Source: Anabaena sp. UHCC 0204
GTDB taxonomy: Bacteria; Cyanobacteriota; Cyanobacteriia; Cyanobacteriales; Nostocaceae
Length of the DNA: 64,000 bases
NCBI RefSeq assembly: GCF_009711975.1
Contig: NZ_VIKW01000001.1
Coordinates: forward strand, 247,481 to 311,480
Direction of reading: 5' to 3'
The position numbers and the translations under genes are program-made. Positions within the stretch are counted from its first letter, which is position 1. Every line of letters starts with the position of its first letter. Shown here one piece after another: positions 1-8,391 of this stretch. The notes below the pieces were generated by a model that was not told the origin of the DNA, made no database searches, and worked only from the letters and a program-made list of their open reading frames with translations.

Positions 1-720
1 ATGTCCAAATCAAAAGGAAATGGTGTAGCACCAGAAGATGTGATTAATAAATATGGCATTGATACGGCGCGGATGTTCATTTTATTTAAAGCACCTCCTG
101 AAAAAGATTTGGAATGGGATGAGGCTGATGTTGAGGGACAATTCCGCTTTTTAAATCGTGTTTGGCGGTTGGTTACTGATTATGCTGCTGCGGGAGTTTG
201 TAAGCAAAAAGCTGATTTGGAAAAGTTAAGTAAAGCGGAAAAAGATTTACGTCGCGCAATTCATATTGCAATTCAAGCCATTACGGAAGATGTTGGAGAT
301 GAATATCAATTCAATACCGCGATTTCTGAATTAATGAAGTTAAGTAATGCTTTGACTGATGCTAAATGCAATAATTCGCCAATTTACGCGGAAGGTATTC
401 TAACTTTGGTGATTATGTTAGCGCCTTTTGCACCGCATATTGGTGATGAATTATGGCAATTGTTGGGGAATAAAAATTCTGTGCATACCCAAACTTGGCC
501 AAGTTTTGATCCTGGGGCTTTGATAGCTGATGAGATTACTTTGGTAATTCAAATTATGGGTAAAACTCGCGGTTCTATTCAAGTTCCTTCCCAAGCTGAT
601 AAAGCGGAGTTGGAAAAATATGCCCGTGAGTCGGAAGTTGCACAACGTTATATTGAAGGGAAGGAAGTTAAGAAGGTGATTGTTGTTCCTCGTAAGTTGG
701 TGAATTTCGTTTTGGGTTAA
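1..720 (+). CDS. leuS: Leucyl-tRNA synthetase, C-terminal part (cut by window edge)
   Basis: This is the 3' end of leucyl-tRNA synthetase, the cytosolic class I enzyme that charges tRNA-Leu. The first residues, MSKSKGNGV, are the KMSKS catalytic loop, which normally lies well inside the protein, so the true start is upstream of the window and the ATG at base 1 is internal. After the loop come the 'DTARMFILF' segment, the helical anticodon-binding domain, and a C-terminal domain ending '[16 protein letters not shown]', the usual bacterial LeuRS terminus. The reading frame is intact to its TAA stop. A strong hairpin follows 48 bases downstream. The family assignment is secure. Confidence 0.96.
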   Translation: MSKSKGNGVAPEDVINKYGIDTARMFILFKAPPEKDLEWDEADVEGQFRFLNRVWRLVTDYAAAGVCKQKADLEKLSKAEKDLRRAIHIAIQAITEDVGDEYQFNTAISELMKLSNALTDAKCNNSPIYAEGILTLVIMLAPFAPHIGDELWQLLGNKNSVHTQTWPSFDPGALIADEITLVIQIMGKTRGSIQVPSQADKAELEKYARESEVAQRYIEGKEVKKVIVVPRKLVNFVLG

Positions 721-767
721 TATTTGTTTCTCGCAGAGACGCAGAGGCACAGAGAGTAAGATGTAAG

Positions 768-796
768 GTGGGTTAACGATTATTTAACCCACTTTT
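768..796 (+). terminator. Rho-independent-type terminator after leuS
   Basis: A perfect 9-bp stem (GTGGGTTAA at 768-776 pairing with TTAACCCAC at 784-792) with a 7-base loop is followed directly by TTTT. It lies 48 bases after the leuS stop, so it probably ends the leuS transcript and separates it from the accessory genes that follow. Confidence 0.7.
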
Positions 797-936
797 ATTG
801 CTGGAATAAGAGTGAATGAACCACGAAGGGACGAAGAACACGAAGGAAGAAAGAAGAAGAAGATAAGTAATATTGCATTGGGAAGGGAGTATAATGGGTG
901 TGGTATACTTGTGAAGTTAAAACACTATATTTATTT

Positions 937-2130
937 ATGCACTTACAAAGAATTCAAGTACCTGATTTTCGGGCTTTAAAAAATGTAGATATTAGTTTTG
1001 AGAAGGAATTTACTCCGCGTATTTTTCCCCTTGGTAGTCAAAATGGTGGTGGTAAAAGTACATTATTACAATTGATTTTTGTGCTGTTACATTGTGCTGG
1101 TAATGCTGACAGAGTAGAATTTATACAAAATTTATTACATGGTTTTCAAGTTAATGATGAATCAGGTAAAAGAACATTAGCTATTGTTGATATTTGGGAT
1201 GGTAGTAAAACTGTAAAACTTGATTTTTTTATTTGTAGTGAATCTTATATTTTAAATCTGTCAAATGGTGAGTATATGGAATCTTCTATTGTTAATTTAT
1301 TCAATCAAGATAATGAAATTAAATTAATGAGTTTTTATGAAGAAAAATCAGAAAAACATATTACTTTATCCTTTAAACATATTACTTTATCCTTTATCTG
1401 TAATTTTAAATCTGCTCAAAACGAGGCATTGTTTTTTCAATTTGATGGAATAGATATAGATGAAGTGAATAAGTTTGTAATTGAATTATCAAATAAAATA
1501 TTTCTAACTGCTCATATTTCACAAATATTTCTATTTCTACAACCAAATAATAGAAAATCACTATTTAAGGCTCAAGTAAACAATCAAACTAACTATTACC
1601 AACAAATTAAAGCAGCTAATTCTAAATTACCTGGATTTTTTACCTATGACTTCCTATCAATAGATATTTTGATTGAAGCCTTTAAAAAAGCACGAAATGA
1701 TGATTTTGCACAGGCTGTAAAACAAAAAGGAAATTATGGTAATAATTATGTAAAACTATTAGATGAACTCAACAATCTTTTGAGTAACAAAAAGATTAAT
1801 GTACAACCTGATTTATCTGGAATCAATTTCAAAATTAATGGTGATGAAACAGAACTTTATCCAGAAGATTTAAGTCATGGAGAATTAAAAAGATTATGTA
1901 TATATATGTGGCTAAAACATAATAAAATAGAAGATGCAATTGTTCTTATGGATGAATTAGAAATATCATTTCATCCAGATTGGCAATATCAAATAGTTAG
2001 GGATTTAGAAGAATGGGGTGCAACTAATCAATATATTCTTGCAACTCATTCCTATGAAATTTGTCAAGCAGTTACACCTGCTCATGTTAAGGAATTAGAT
2101 CCAAAATTACAAGCAAGAACAATTCAATAA
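937..2130 (+). CDS. ABC-type AAA ATPase, defence-like (AriA/OLD-like)
   Basis: A 397-residue ATPase. Visible motifs are a Walker A loop GSQNGGGKST (about residues 33-42 from the chosen start), an ABC-like signature 'DLSHGELKR' (about 312), a Walker B 'AIVLMDELE' (about 334) and a histidine switch 'LATHS' (about 369). This is the arrangement of SMC/ABC-type ATPases of anti-phage systems such as OLD and PARIS AriA. I chose the ATG at 937 because 'MHLQRIQVPDFRALKNV' fits the usual N terminus of the family; an in-frame GTG at 898 with GGGAG upstream is an alternative. The next gene begins 18 bases downstream and encodes a TOPRIM-like protein, so the two are probably cotranscribed and act together. 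Very AT-rich with no HIP1 site seen. The ATPase call is firm; the specific system is inferred. Confidence 0.8.
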   Translation: MHLQRIQVPDFRALKNVDISFEKEFTPRIFPLGSQNGGGKSTLLQLIFVLLHCAGNADRVEFIQNLLHGFQVNDESGKRTLAIVDIWDGSKTVKLDFFICSESYILNLSNGEYMESSIVNLFNQDNEIKLMSFYEEKSEKHITLSFKHITLSFICNFKSAQNEALFFQFDGIDIDEVNKFVIELSNKIFLTAHISQIFLFLQPNNRKSLFKAQVNNQTNYYQQIKAANSKLPGFFTYDFLSIDILIEAFKKARNDDFAQAVKQKGNYGNNYVKLLDELNNLLSNKKINVQPDLSGINFKINGDETELYPEDLSHGELKRLCIYMWLKHNKIEDAIVLMDELEISFHPDWQYQIVRDLEEWGATNQYILATHSYEICQAVTPAHVKELDPKLQARTIQ

Positions 2131-2147
2131 TCAACCTAGTCAAGAAT

Positions 2148-3101
2148 ATGAGTTTTAATGAGCAGGAACTAAAAGAACATTGTTTAAAGATTATTCAAGA
2201 TAGCAGAATTAGAAATAAAATTGTCATTCTCTGCGAAGGTCTGATTCCATCAAAAGTAGAAGGTAGACGCTCACCTCAATTATATAAGCAAATGGAACAA
2301 ATGCCAGATGCTAATTTTTATAATGCTTGTGTACCAACATGGTGGAAGCAATATAGACCAGTTTTTTTTAATTGTGGAGATAGAAATGATGTTTTAAATA
2401 CATTTTTTGGGATTTTGGATTTACATAATTCTGATAATAGTAAATCATTTTTAAGTCCTGATAAACTTTTTGCTATTGTAGATTTAGATATTCAATTGGC
2501 AAATATTAAAGAAAACTATAAATTTAAAAATACCGATGATATTTTCTATAGTATTTATAATGTAACAAAGATTAATGAAACTGATCTAAACCATCATCGG
2601 ATATGGATTACTGGTTTAATTCATAAGGAAGCTTATTTTTTAAAACCTGATATTCAAGCAGTTTTTGATAATCATATTAATTGCTCTTTATATAAAGAAA
2701 TTCCTGTTAATTTAGAAAATATTTATTTAGATATGGTGAACAATATGACTAATGATGCTGATTTACAAATTCATTGGTCAAGGGTAATTAAGAGAATTAG
2801 TCACCTTCCTAATTTTGATAGTATGGAAATAGATAAATTTCAATATTCTTGGCAAGAAGAGTATGAAAATAATCAAAATTTACACAATAAAAATCAATTA
2901 ATAAATGCGTTATTAATGCTGGTTAAATCTAAAGAATATTGGAAGCAAATTTTACCTGATGATAATTGGACTCATTCACCATATAAATTTAGAGAACAAT
3001 TATCTTTAGAAATTGGTAAATTTTATTCAAAACAAGATTGTATTGTTGAAAATCATATTCCTTTTTTCTTTAAGACGCTATATAAATTAATTGAAGAATA
3101 A
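2148..3101 (+). CDS. TOPRIM-like (DUF4435-like) partner of the upstream ATPase
   Basis: A 317-residue protein I do not recognise by close family. Its N terminus reads 'KIVILCEG' with E30 at the end of a beta strand, and 'KLFAIVDLDIQ' with D112 and D114 ends a second strand. A glutamate followed by a DxD pair is the metal-binding signature of TOPRIM folds, as in DUF4435/AriB and OLD nucleases. A later segment, 'RIWITGLIHKEAYFL', could supply a further acidic or basic residue. There is no signal peptide or membrane segment, so it is probably cytosolic. It starts 18 bases after the ATPase gene. I infer an effector, possibly a nuclease, controlled by the ATPase; the fold assignment rests on short motifs only. 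Confidence 0.55.
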   Translation: MSFNEQELKEHCLKIIQDSRIRNKIVILCEGLIPSKVEGRRSPQLYKQMEQMPDANFYNACVPTWWKQYRPVFFNCGDRNDVLNTFFGILDLHNSDNSKSFLSPDKLFAIVDLDIQLANIKENYKFKNTDDIFYSIYNVTKINETDLNHHRIWITGLIHKEAYFLKPDIQAVFDNHINCSLYKEIPVNLENIYLDMVNNMTNDADLQIHWSRVIKRISHLPNFDSMEIDKFQYSWQEEYENNQNLHNKNQLINALLMLVKSKEYWKQILPDDNWTHSPYKFREQLSLEIGKFYSKQDCIVENHIPFFFKTLYKLIEE

Positions 3102-3108
3102 ACAATTA

Positions 3109-3198
3109 CGTAGGTTGGGTTGACGCAAGGAAACCCAACATTAATTATAATATATCTGTGGGTGGTGTTGGGTTTCACTTCGTTCTACCCAACCTACG
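3109..3198. repeat. 90-bp inverted-repeat element (MITE-like)
   Basis: The element has perfect 12-base terminal inverted repeats, CGTAGGTTGGGT at 3109-3120 and ACCCAACCTACG at 3187-3198. The interior carries further AACCCAACA/TGTTGGGTT inverted segments. It starts 8 bases after the stop of the TOPRIM-like gene. No coding capacity is seen. Elements of this look are common, dispersed non-autonomous repeats in filamentous cyanobacteria. Confidence 0.7.
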
Positions 3199-3258
3199 AA
3201 GGTTGCAGTGTCAATATATCCTACATTAAAATAGAAGCTAGTAACAATTGCCAGAATT

Positions 3259-3489
3259 ATGATTAACCCGCAAATTTTAGAAGCTATCAAAAAAATGCCT
3301 AATGTCGAAAGACTAGAAATGATTGAATTTGCATTAAAACTCATGCGTGAAGAAATGCAAAATTCTAAAAAACTTAGCTTAACTACTGCTGCGGAAATTA
3401 TGCGTTCTTATTACGAAACAGAAAGCAGTTTAACAGAATTTGTTGATACTTGTAATGAAGATTTTTATGGGTATCATGATTATGCGTAG
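3259..3489 (+). CDS. Small antitoxin-like protein
   Basis: A 76-residue protein, MINPQILEAIKKMPNVERLE at its start, predicted to be mainly helical and rich in acidic residues. Its size and composition resemble the antitoxin member of small toxin-antitoxin pairs in cyanobacteria, for example those preceding MazF/PemK-like toxins. An overlapping short frame (3476-3517) begins MIMRRGEIAG, which looks like the N terminus of such a toxin but stops after 13 codons. The gene is therefore probably an orphan antitoxin or a relic. I do not recognise a DNA-binding motif. The reading frame is clear; the function is weakly supported. Confidence 0.5.
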   Translation: MINPQILEAIKKMPNVERLEMIEFALKLMREEMQNSKKLSLTTAAEIMRSYYETESSLTEFVDTCNEDFYGYHDYA

Positions 3490-3517
3490 AGGTGAAATTG
3501 CGGGAATTGAATATTAA
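3476..3517 (+). pseudogene. Possible MazF/PemK-like toxin stub
   Basis: A 13-codon frame overlapping the end of the antitoxin-like gene reads MIMRRGEIAGIEY then TAA. The 'MxRRGEI' start is typical of MazF/PemK toxins, and a 4- to 14-base overlap with the antitoxin is the usual arrangement. Nothing recognisable of the rest of a toxin follows before the permease gene on the other strand. The stretch is too short to be certain. Confidence 0.25.
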
Positions 3518-3535
3518 GTTTTCAAAGTTGGTTTT

Positions 3536-4561
3536 CTAATATCTAATTCTCGGATCTATATAAGCATTGAGAATATCAATCAAAATACTCGCAGTCACAA
3601 CGATCGCTCCAAAAAATACTAATACTCCCTGCACTGTGGGATAATCTCGGTCAGAAATGGCTTGATATAAACGATTTGCTAACCCTGGCCAGGAAAATGT
3701 TACTTCAGTTAAAATCGCACCACCTAACAAGGAAGCAAATGTTAACCCTAAGACCGTAATTACAGGGATTAAGGCATTCTTTAAGGCATGAGAGACTAAT
3801 ATCTTATTTTCAGAAATTCCTCGCGCTCTTGCTGCTTCTACATAATCAGCTTTTAAAGTTTGTTTTAAATTAACTCTGACAATGCGCTCAAAAATGCCAC
3901 TCAGCAAAATTCCTAAAGTTAAACTTGGTAAAGCTAGATGATGTAAAGCCGTTAGAAAATGACTGAAATTACCACTTAATAAACTATCAATTGTATATAA
4001 ACCAGTAATATTTGCCGGTGCGGGAAGATTAGGAGGAAACCGATTAGAATTAGGAAACCAACCTAATTGCACTGAGAAAATTAATTGTAATAACATACCT
4101 GCCCAAAACATGGGTAGTGCATAGGTAATAATCCCGAATAAACGCCCACCAATATCAAAAGCAGTTCCCGGACGAGATGCAGAAATAGTACCCACTAAAA
4201 CGCCAACAATCAGTGCCACAGCCATACTAGCAAATGCTAATTCTACTGTTGCTGGAAAATATTGACTAATTATTTCACCTACATTTTGTCCGCGACTTGT
4301 TAAGGAAGTTCCCAAATCAAAGCGGAGTAAATTACCTAAATAATTGAGGTATTGTAACCAAATAGGTAAATCTAAACCAAGCTGTTTTCTTAATTCTTCT
4401 TTGGCACTTTCTGGTGCGCGTCCTCCCAGGATTGCATCTGCGGGATCTCCTGGTGTTGCTCTTAGTAATAAAAAAACAATGGTGATAATAGTTAACAGTT
4501 GCAATGGTGCAAAAAGTAACCGGGAAACAATGTAATACTGTAAGGCTTTTGAACGGGACAT
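3536..4561 (-). CDS. Oligopeptide-type ABC transporter permease (DppB/OppB family)
   Basis: An inner-membrane permease of the DppB/OppB family, about 341 residues. It shows an N-terminal membrane segment followed by 'LRATPGDPADAILGG', the family's first signature region, five further hydrophobic segments, and the EAA loop 'YVEAARARGISENKILVSHALKNALIPV' which contacts the ATPase. The C terminus 'LIDILNAYIDPRIRY' is typical. I start it at the ATG at 4561 (MSRSKALQYYI); the open frame runs 34 codons further upstream, but that extension is encoded by repeat DNA. The substrate-binding protein gene lies upstream on the same strand, so the pair probably imports peptides or another small solute. No second permease or ATPase is in the window. 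Confidence 0.9.
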   Translation of the reverse strand: MSRSKALQYYIVSRLLFAPLQLLTIITIVFLLLRATPGDPADAILGGRAPESAKEELRKQLGLDLPIWLQYLNYLGNLLRFDLGTSLTSRGQNVGEIISQYFPATVELAFASMAVALIVGVLVGTISASRPGTAFDIGGRLFGIITYALPMFWAGMLLQLIFSVQLGWFPNSNRFPPNLPAPANITGLYTIDSLLSGNFSHFLTALHHLALPSLTLGILLSGIFERIVRVNLKQTLKADYVEAARARGISENKILVSHALKNALIPVITVLGLTFASLLGGAILTEVTFSWPGLANRLYQAISDRDYPTVQGVLVFFGAIVVTASILIDILNAYIDPRIRY

Positions 4562-4947
4562 ATTTATGAAGGAGGAGTCAGGAGGTAGGAGTTGTAGGGG
4601 TGTATCCCTGATGGGATCTGGAAGTAAGGGCGTATCCCTGGCGGAGGCTGGAAGCATCAGCATTCGGTATAAGGGCGTTCGCGAAGCGTGCTGGAAGCAT
4701 CAGCATTCGGTGTAAGGGCGAAGCATTCGGAAAATAAACTTGGGAAAAAACCGATAATTAATCGCCCGAATGCTTCGCCCCTACTTGGGAAAAAACCGAT
4801 AATTTGTCGCCCGAATGCTTCGCCCCTACTGGGGAAAAACCGATGATTTATCGTCCTAATGCTTCGCCCCTACAGGAGTTTGGAAGAAGAAAGACAATTT
4901 TCTGCCTATTTCTTCTTAATTGTCATTTGTCAAGTGTTACCTATTTT
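4562..4947. repeat. Repeat array inside the ABC transporter operon
   Basis: This 386-base gap between the binding-protein and permease genes is filled with repeats. Three tandem units of about 45 bases occupy 4739-4783, 4784-4828 and 4829-4872; each contains TGGGGAAAAACCGATRATT-like sequence followed by an 'ATGCTTCGCCCCTA' core. Before them a direct repeat, GCTGGAAGCATCAGCATTCG, occurs twice near 4649 and 4690. A palindromic copy of the same core family occurs at 25846-25916. No gene is supported here. Confidence 0.75.
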
Positions 4948-6579
4948 TTACTTTTTAATGTTTTTATAAATCAGGTTTTGGGTAGGATCTAGGTTGACGT
5001 TATTTACACCTTTTTGAGCAAAGACATAATCTTTGTTTTGCCATAAAGGTATGTAGGGAACATCAGTTAAAACTTGAGTTTGAATGTCTACAAATATTTT
5101 TTTTCTGGCTTCGGGATTTTGTTCTTTACGTTGTTGATCTATGAGTTTATTCATAGCTTCACTATAATAGAATGAACCCTGAGTTTGACTGCCTCCATCT
5201 TGGCAACCGGTGGTAACTGAACCTTTTTCACAAGCTAAAAATGGCTGAACATAGTTATCTGGATCTAAAAAGTCTGGATACCAATCCAGTAAAGCGGCTG
5301 GATATAAACCTTTAGAAATTTCTTTAAAAAAGGTAGCACCTTCTACAGTTTTAACTTCCAGTTCTAAAATGCCATCCATTTTAGTATCAGCCAGGGATTT
5401 TAGGGTTTGTGCTGCTAAACTGCGAGTGGGTGAACTTGCAGGATACCAAATTTGCACTTTAGCAGGATTTTCTTTAGAAAAACCAGCCGCAATTAAGGCT
5501 GTTTTCGCTTGTTCAAATTTACCATCACCATATTTATCTTTAAATAATGGTTGGGAAACATTGAAGGTTGTGGGAATCATGCTGTAAAGAGGATCAGCTT
5601 GAGAAAATAATACCCGATCATTTAATAATGGCCGATCAATTAATGAGGCGATCGCACTTCTTACTTCTACTTGATCTAAAGGTTTCTGATTACGATTTAA
5701 CACCATATAACTAACTACACTACCTTGTGCGGTAATTGCTTGCCAATCTCCTTTTTTAGCACTTGCTTCTAAACTGCGAATTTGATCTGGTTGTAATGAT
5801 AGATAAGCAACATCTACAGCACCAGTTTTAAAGGCATTAAATAAATTGACTGGACTGGTTTGAATCTGCACATTCACACCTTTATTTTCTGGTTTTGTCC
5901 CCCAATATTTATCAAATACATCAAATCTCAAAGAATCAGTTCCATAGCTGGCTAATTTGTAAGCACCAGTTCCTACAAAGATGTTAGGTTTGAATTTCCC
6001 AGCCCCAATTTCATAAGCTGTTGGAGAAACTGCACATACTCCCGAAAATGCTAATAATGAAGGAAAAGCTGCAAAGGGTTTTTTGAGTTTAATTGTTAAC
6101 TCATATTCTCCTGTCGCTTTAACTGAAGCTATGGTATCAGAAAGCAGGAAAGATGGTTTACCTTTGTTTTCGATAAAACGCTGAATACTAAACTCCATGG
6201 CTTTAGCATTGAAAGGAGTTTCATCGTGAAATACTACTCCTTGTCGAATCGGAATAGTATAGGTTAAACCATCTGCGCTGACTTTAGGTAATGCTGTCGC
6301 TAATTGTGGTTTAATTTCTGTGTTACCAGGTTCATAATTGTACAAGCGATCGCTCATATTAAATACTAAACCCAAGGATGCTAATTCATACGCATCAGCA
6401 GGGTCAAGAGTTCTTGGTTTTGCTGTTGTTCCTATGGTAATTCGACCATCACCCGCAGACGTATTCGCAACACCTGCTCCTGGTGTATTAGTTTGTTGCT
6501 TAGGAGTACAACTAACAGCCAATAATAGACATAGACAGAACAGAGATAGGAACTTTGTCATCCTACCCCACTGTTTCAT
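4948..6579 (-). CDS. ABC transporter substrate-binding lipoprotein (family 5)
   Basis: A periplasmic solute-binding protein of family 5 (peptide/nickel class), about 543 residues. The N terminus has a lipoprotein signal, 'LSLFCLCLLLAVSC', with the lipobox cysteine preceded by LAVS. Diagnostic segments are 'GTTAKPRTLDPADAYE' near the mature start, 'YTIPIRQGVVFHDETPFNAK' and 'VGTGAYKLASY'. Its length matches the family. I chose the ATG at 6579 (MKQWGRMTKF); an ATG at 6561 is equally possible, and an upstream ATG at 6603 seems too early. The permease gene follows downstream on the same strand after a repeat array. The solute is not predictable, though peptides are most common for the family. Confidence 0.9.
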   Translation of the reverse strand: MKQWGRMTKFLSLFCLCLLLAVSCTPKQQTNTPGAGVANTSAGDGRITIGTTAKPRTLDPADAYELASLGLVFNMSDRLYNYEPGNTEIKPQLATALPKVSADGLTYTIPIRQGVVFHDETPFNAKAMEFSIQRFIENKGKPSFLLSDTIASVKATGEYELTIKLKKPFAAFPSLLAFSGVCAVSPTAYEIGAGKFKPNIFVGTGAYKLASYGTDSLRFDVFDKYWGTKPENKGVNVQIQTSPVNLFNAFKTGAVDVAYLSLQPDQIRSLEASAKKGDWQAITAQGSVVSYMVLNRNQKPLDQVEVRSAIASLIDRPLLNDRVLFSQADPLYSMIPTTFNVSQPLFKDKYGDGKFEQAKTALIAAGFSKENPAKVQIWYPASSPTRSLAAQTLKSLADTKMDGILELEVKTVEGATFFKEISKGLYPAALLDWYPDFLDPDNYVQPFLACEKGSVTTGCQDGGSQTQGSFYYSEAMNKLIDQQRKEQNPEARKKIFVDIQTQVLTDVPYIPLWQNKDYVFAQKGVNNVNLDPTQNLIYKNIKK

Positions 6580-6785
6580 TAACAGGGAACACCAAGTGAT
6601 CATTTATTTAAATCTTTTCAATTAGCAAGTCAGTTATTATAGCAGGGAAAAGGGTATAGACAAGAGTTTTATTCTCAGAAGATGTTCTTGCCTACCTAGT
6701 AACTGCTGTATTATATATATATGTTTTTTATAGTGTAAATGATCATACAATTATAAATAAGCATAATCAAAGCATTAAATAAATT

Positions 6786-7361
6786 ATGGTTTTAACAGCT
6801 TCAACAATGTTGCCTCTAGGCACAAAAGCCCCAGATTTTCATCTACCAGAAGTAGTATCTGGAAAAACAATTTCTCTGGATAATTTTGTTGATAAAAAAG
6901 CATTACTAATTATGTTTATTTGTCGTCATTGTCCATTTGTCAAGCACATTCAACAAGAATTAACCAGATTAGACCAAGATTATAGCAACAGTGATTTAGG
7001 GATTCTGGCTATTAGTGCTAATGATGCTGAAAATTACCCCAATGATGCACCGGAATCATTAAAAGAAATGGTCATAGAAATGGGATTTGATTTTCCCTTT
7101 TGTTACGACGAAACCCAAGAAATAGCCAAAGCTTATACAGCAGCTTGTACACCGGATTTCTTTCTTTTTGATAGCGATCGCCAACTCGTTTATCGTGGAC
7201 AATTAGATGATAGTCGTCCTAGCAATAATAAACCTGTAACAGGTAAGGATTTAAGAGCAGCTATTACCGCAGTCTTAGATAACCAACCTGTAACAAGTGA
7301 ACAACTGCCAAGTGTGGGTTGTAATATCAAATGGAAACCAGGGAACGAACCGACTTATTAA
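6786..7361 (+). CDS. Thioredoxin-like (redoxin/AhpC-TSA fold) protein
   Basis: A 191-residue thioredoxin-fold protein. The motif 'MFICRHCPFVKHI' carries a CxxC pair (C46, C49), followed by a redoxin-type core 'GILAISANDAENYPNDAPE' and the cis-proline region 'CTPDFFLFDSD'. It belongs to the cyanobacterial 'thioredoxin family protein' group related to peroxiredoxin-like reductases. There is no signal peptide, so it is likely cytosolic. It is transcribed away from the ABC transporter operon. A heptamer repeat begins six bases after the stop. Whether it is a peroxidase or a disulfide reductase cannot be told from sequence. Confidence 0.85.
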   Translation: MVLTASTMLPLGTKAPDFHLPEVVSGKTISLDNFVDKKALLIMFICRHCPFVKHIQQELTRLDQDYSNSDLGILAISANDAENYPNDAPESLKEMVIEMGFDFPFCYDETQEIAKAYTAACTPDFFLFDSDRQLVYRGQLDDSRPSNNKPVTGKDLRAAITAVLDNQPVTSEQLPSVGCNIKWKPGNEPTY

Positions 7362-7366
7362 TGGTG

Positions 7367-7422
7367 AGTTGTCAGTTGTCAGTTGTCAGTTGTCAGTTGT
7401 CAGTTGTCAGTTGTCAGTTGTC
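7367..7422. repeat. Eight tandem copies of the heptamer AGTTGTC
   Basis: Exactly eight copies of AGTTGTC run from 7367 to 7422, followed by a degenerate copy. Down to about 7520 the sequence is a C/T-rich array built on CCCCTGC and CCCCTAC variants. Such short tandemly repeated repetitive (STRR) sequences are characteristic of Anabaena/Nostoc intergenic DNA. The two short open frames across this tract are repeat-encoded and are not genes. Confidence 0.85.
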
Positions 7423-7519
7423 AGTTGCAAAAGAATTTTTTTCTCCCCTACTCCCCTGCTCCCCTGCACCCCTGCACCTCTGCTCCCCTACTCCCCTGCT
7501 CCCCTACTCCCTATTCCCT

Positions 7520-8032
7520 TCAATTCTGAACTTCCAAATTGAGAATATAACGCCCTAACTGTAATTTTCCTGCCCACAGTTCGTACTCTAAACGCAGATG
7601 ATTGGGGAAAGGGTGTCCGCTAATTATAAAACTTTTGGTAAAATTGCGTAAACGAATGGGTTCATGTCGTTGTAATGATTCATCAGGCAACCAAAAACGA
7701 CTAATACCATATACACCTAACTCCCAAAAGTGACGGTAACTAACTTGGCCATTACCTTGCATCGTCATAATTACCCGATGAGGAGAAATTTCCAACCATA
7801 ATACTCTCGGACTACTAGGAGGAAAAAAATTATTTTTAGGTTGAGAAAGAGTATCTTCTGGATGTAAATAATTTCCTACTTCACAACTAATCAAAGGTGG
7901 TGCAGTTAACACTAAATGAAATTTATCTGTATCCCTTTGATACAAAGTTCCGGCAGTTTCCACCACAGACCAAATTGGTAAGTCGGTAGAAATCATTGAT
8001 AAACATACGGGTTTGCGGTGGTGAGTTAGCAT
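7520..8032 (-). CDS. Conserved-looking hypothetical protein
   Basis: A 170-residue protein I do not recognise. It begins 'MLTHHRKPVCLSMISTD' and contains regularly spaced aromatic and basic residues (for example 'SYRHFWELGVYGISRFWLPD' near residues 97-116). The frame is intact and codon use resembles neighbouring core genes. No signal peptide, membrane segment or known catalytic motif is visible. It converges with the thioredoxin-like gene and is divergent from aroA. Function unknown. Confidence 0.7.
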   Translation of the reverse strand: MLTHHRKPVCLSMISTDLPIWSVVETAGTLYQRDTDKFHLVLTAPPLISCEVGNYLHPEDTLSQPKNNFFPPSSPRVLWLEISPHRVIMTMQGNGQVSYRHFWELGVYGISRFWLPDESLQRHEPIRLRNFTKSFIISGHPFPNHLRLEYELWAGKLQLGRYILNLEVQN

Positions 8033-8391
8033 GAGAGCGTGAGGGATAAGAATGAAGAATAAAATTTTAGATTATGATCGTTTATTTACAGCAATTCTCA
8101 TCTACTTATGTATTCCTTTCTTCCTTTGCGCCTTCGCGCCTTCGCGTGAGATATAAAAATGTTAATTTATCTATAAATAATAATACCTTTACCGCTGACA
8201 TTTATGGTTAAAAAAACAGCTAATAAGTTTCATAGTAACGAAACAACTCCCTATGGTATTACCTGTCACCTATTTCCTATCTTGAGAAATATTATAGTGA
8301 CCAAAAAGCGGTAGGATACTAAATTGCCAGTGGATAGTGACAATCAAGTCGCTGTTTCGCTGCTATTCTATTCAAAAGTCATTGTATCCTA
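8033..8391. other. Intergenic region upstream of aroA
   Basis: About 360 bases between the divergent hypothetical gene and aroA. It contains a short repeat of CCTTCGCG near 8125-8150 and AT-rich stretches that could hold promoters for both genes. I see no RNA gene, strong hairpin or open frame worth calling. Confidence 0.5.

Noticed and set aside
1..720. Complete small protein starting at base 1
   Set aside because: The first residues are the internal KMSKS loop of LeuRS; the start is outside the window.
451..750. Minus-strand open frame over leuS
   Set aside because: It overlaps a highly conserved gene and has no recognisable content.
4562..4663. N-terminal extension of the permease
   Set aside because: The extra 34 codons are encoded by repeat DNA and do not fit the family N terminus.
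7367..7422. Possible CRISPR-like array
   Set aside because: The unit is a 7-base tandem repeat with no spacers; it is a short tandem repeat tract.
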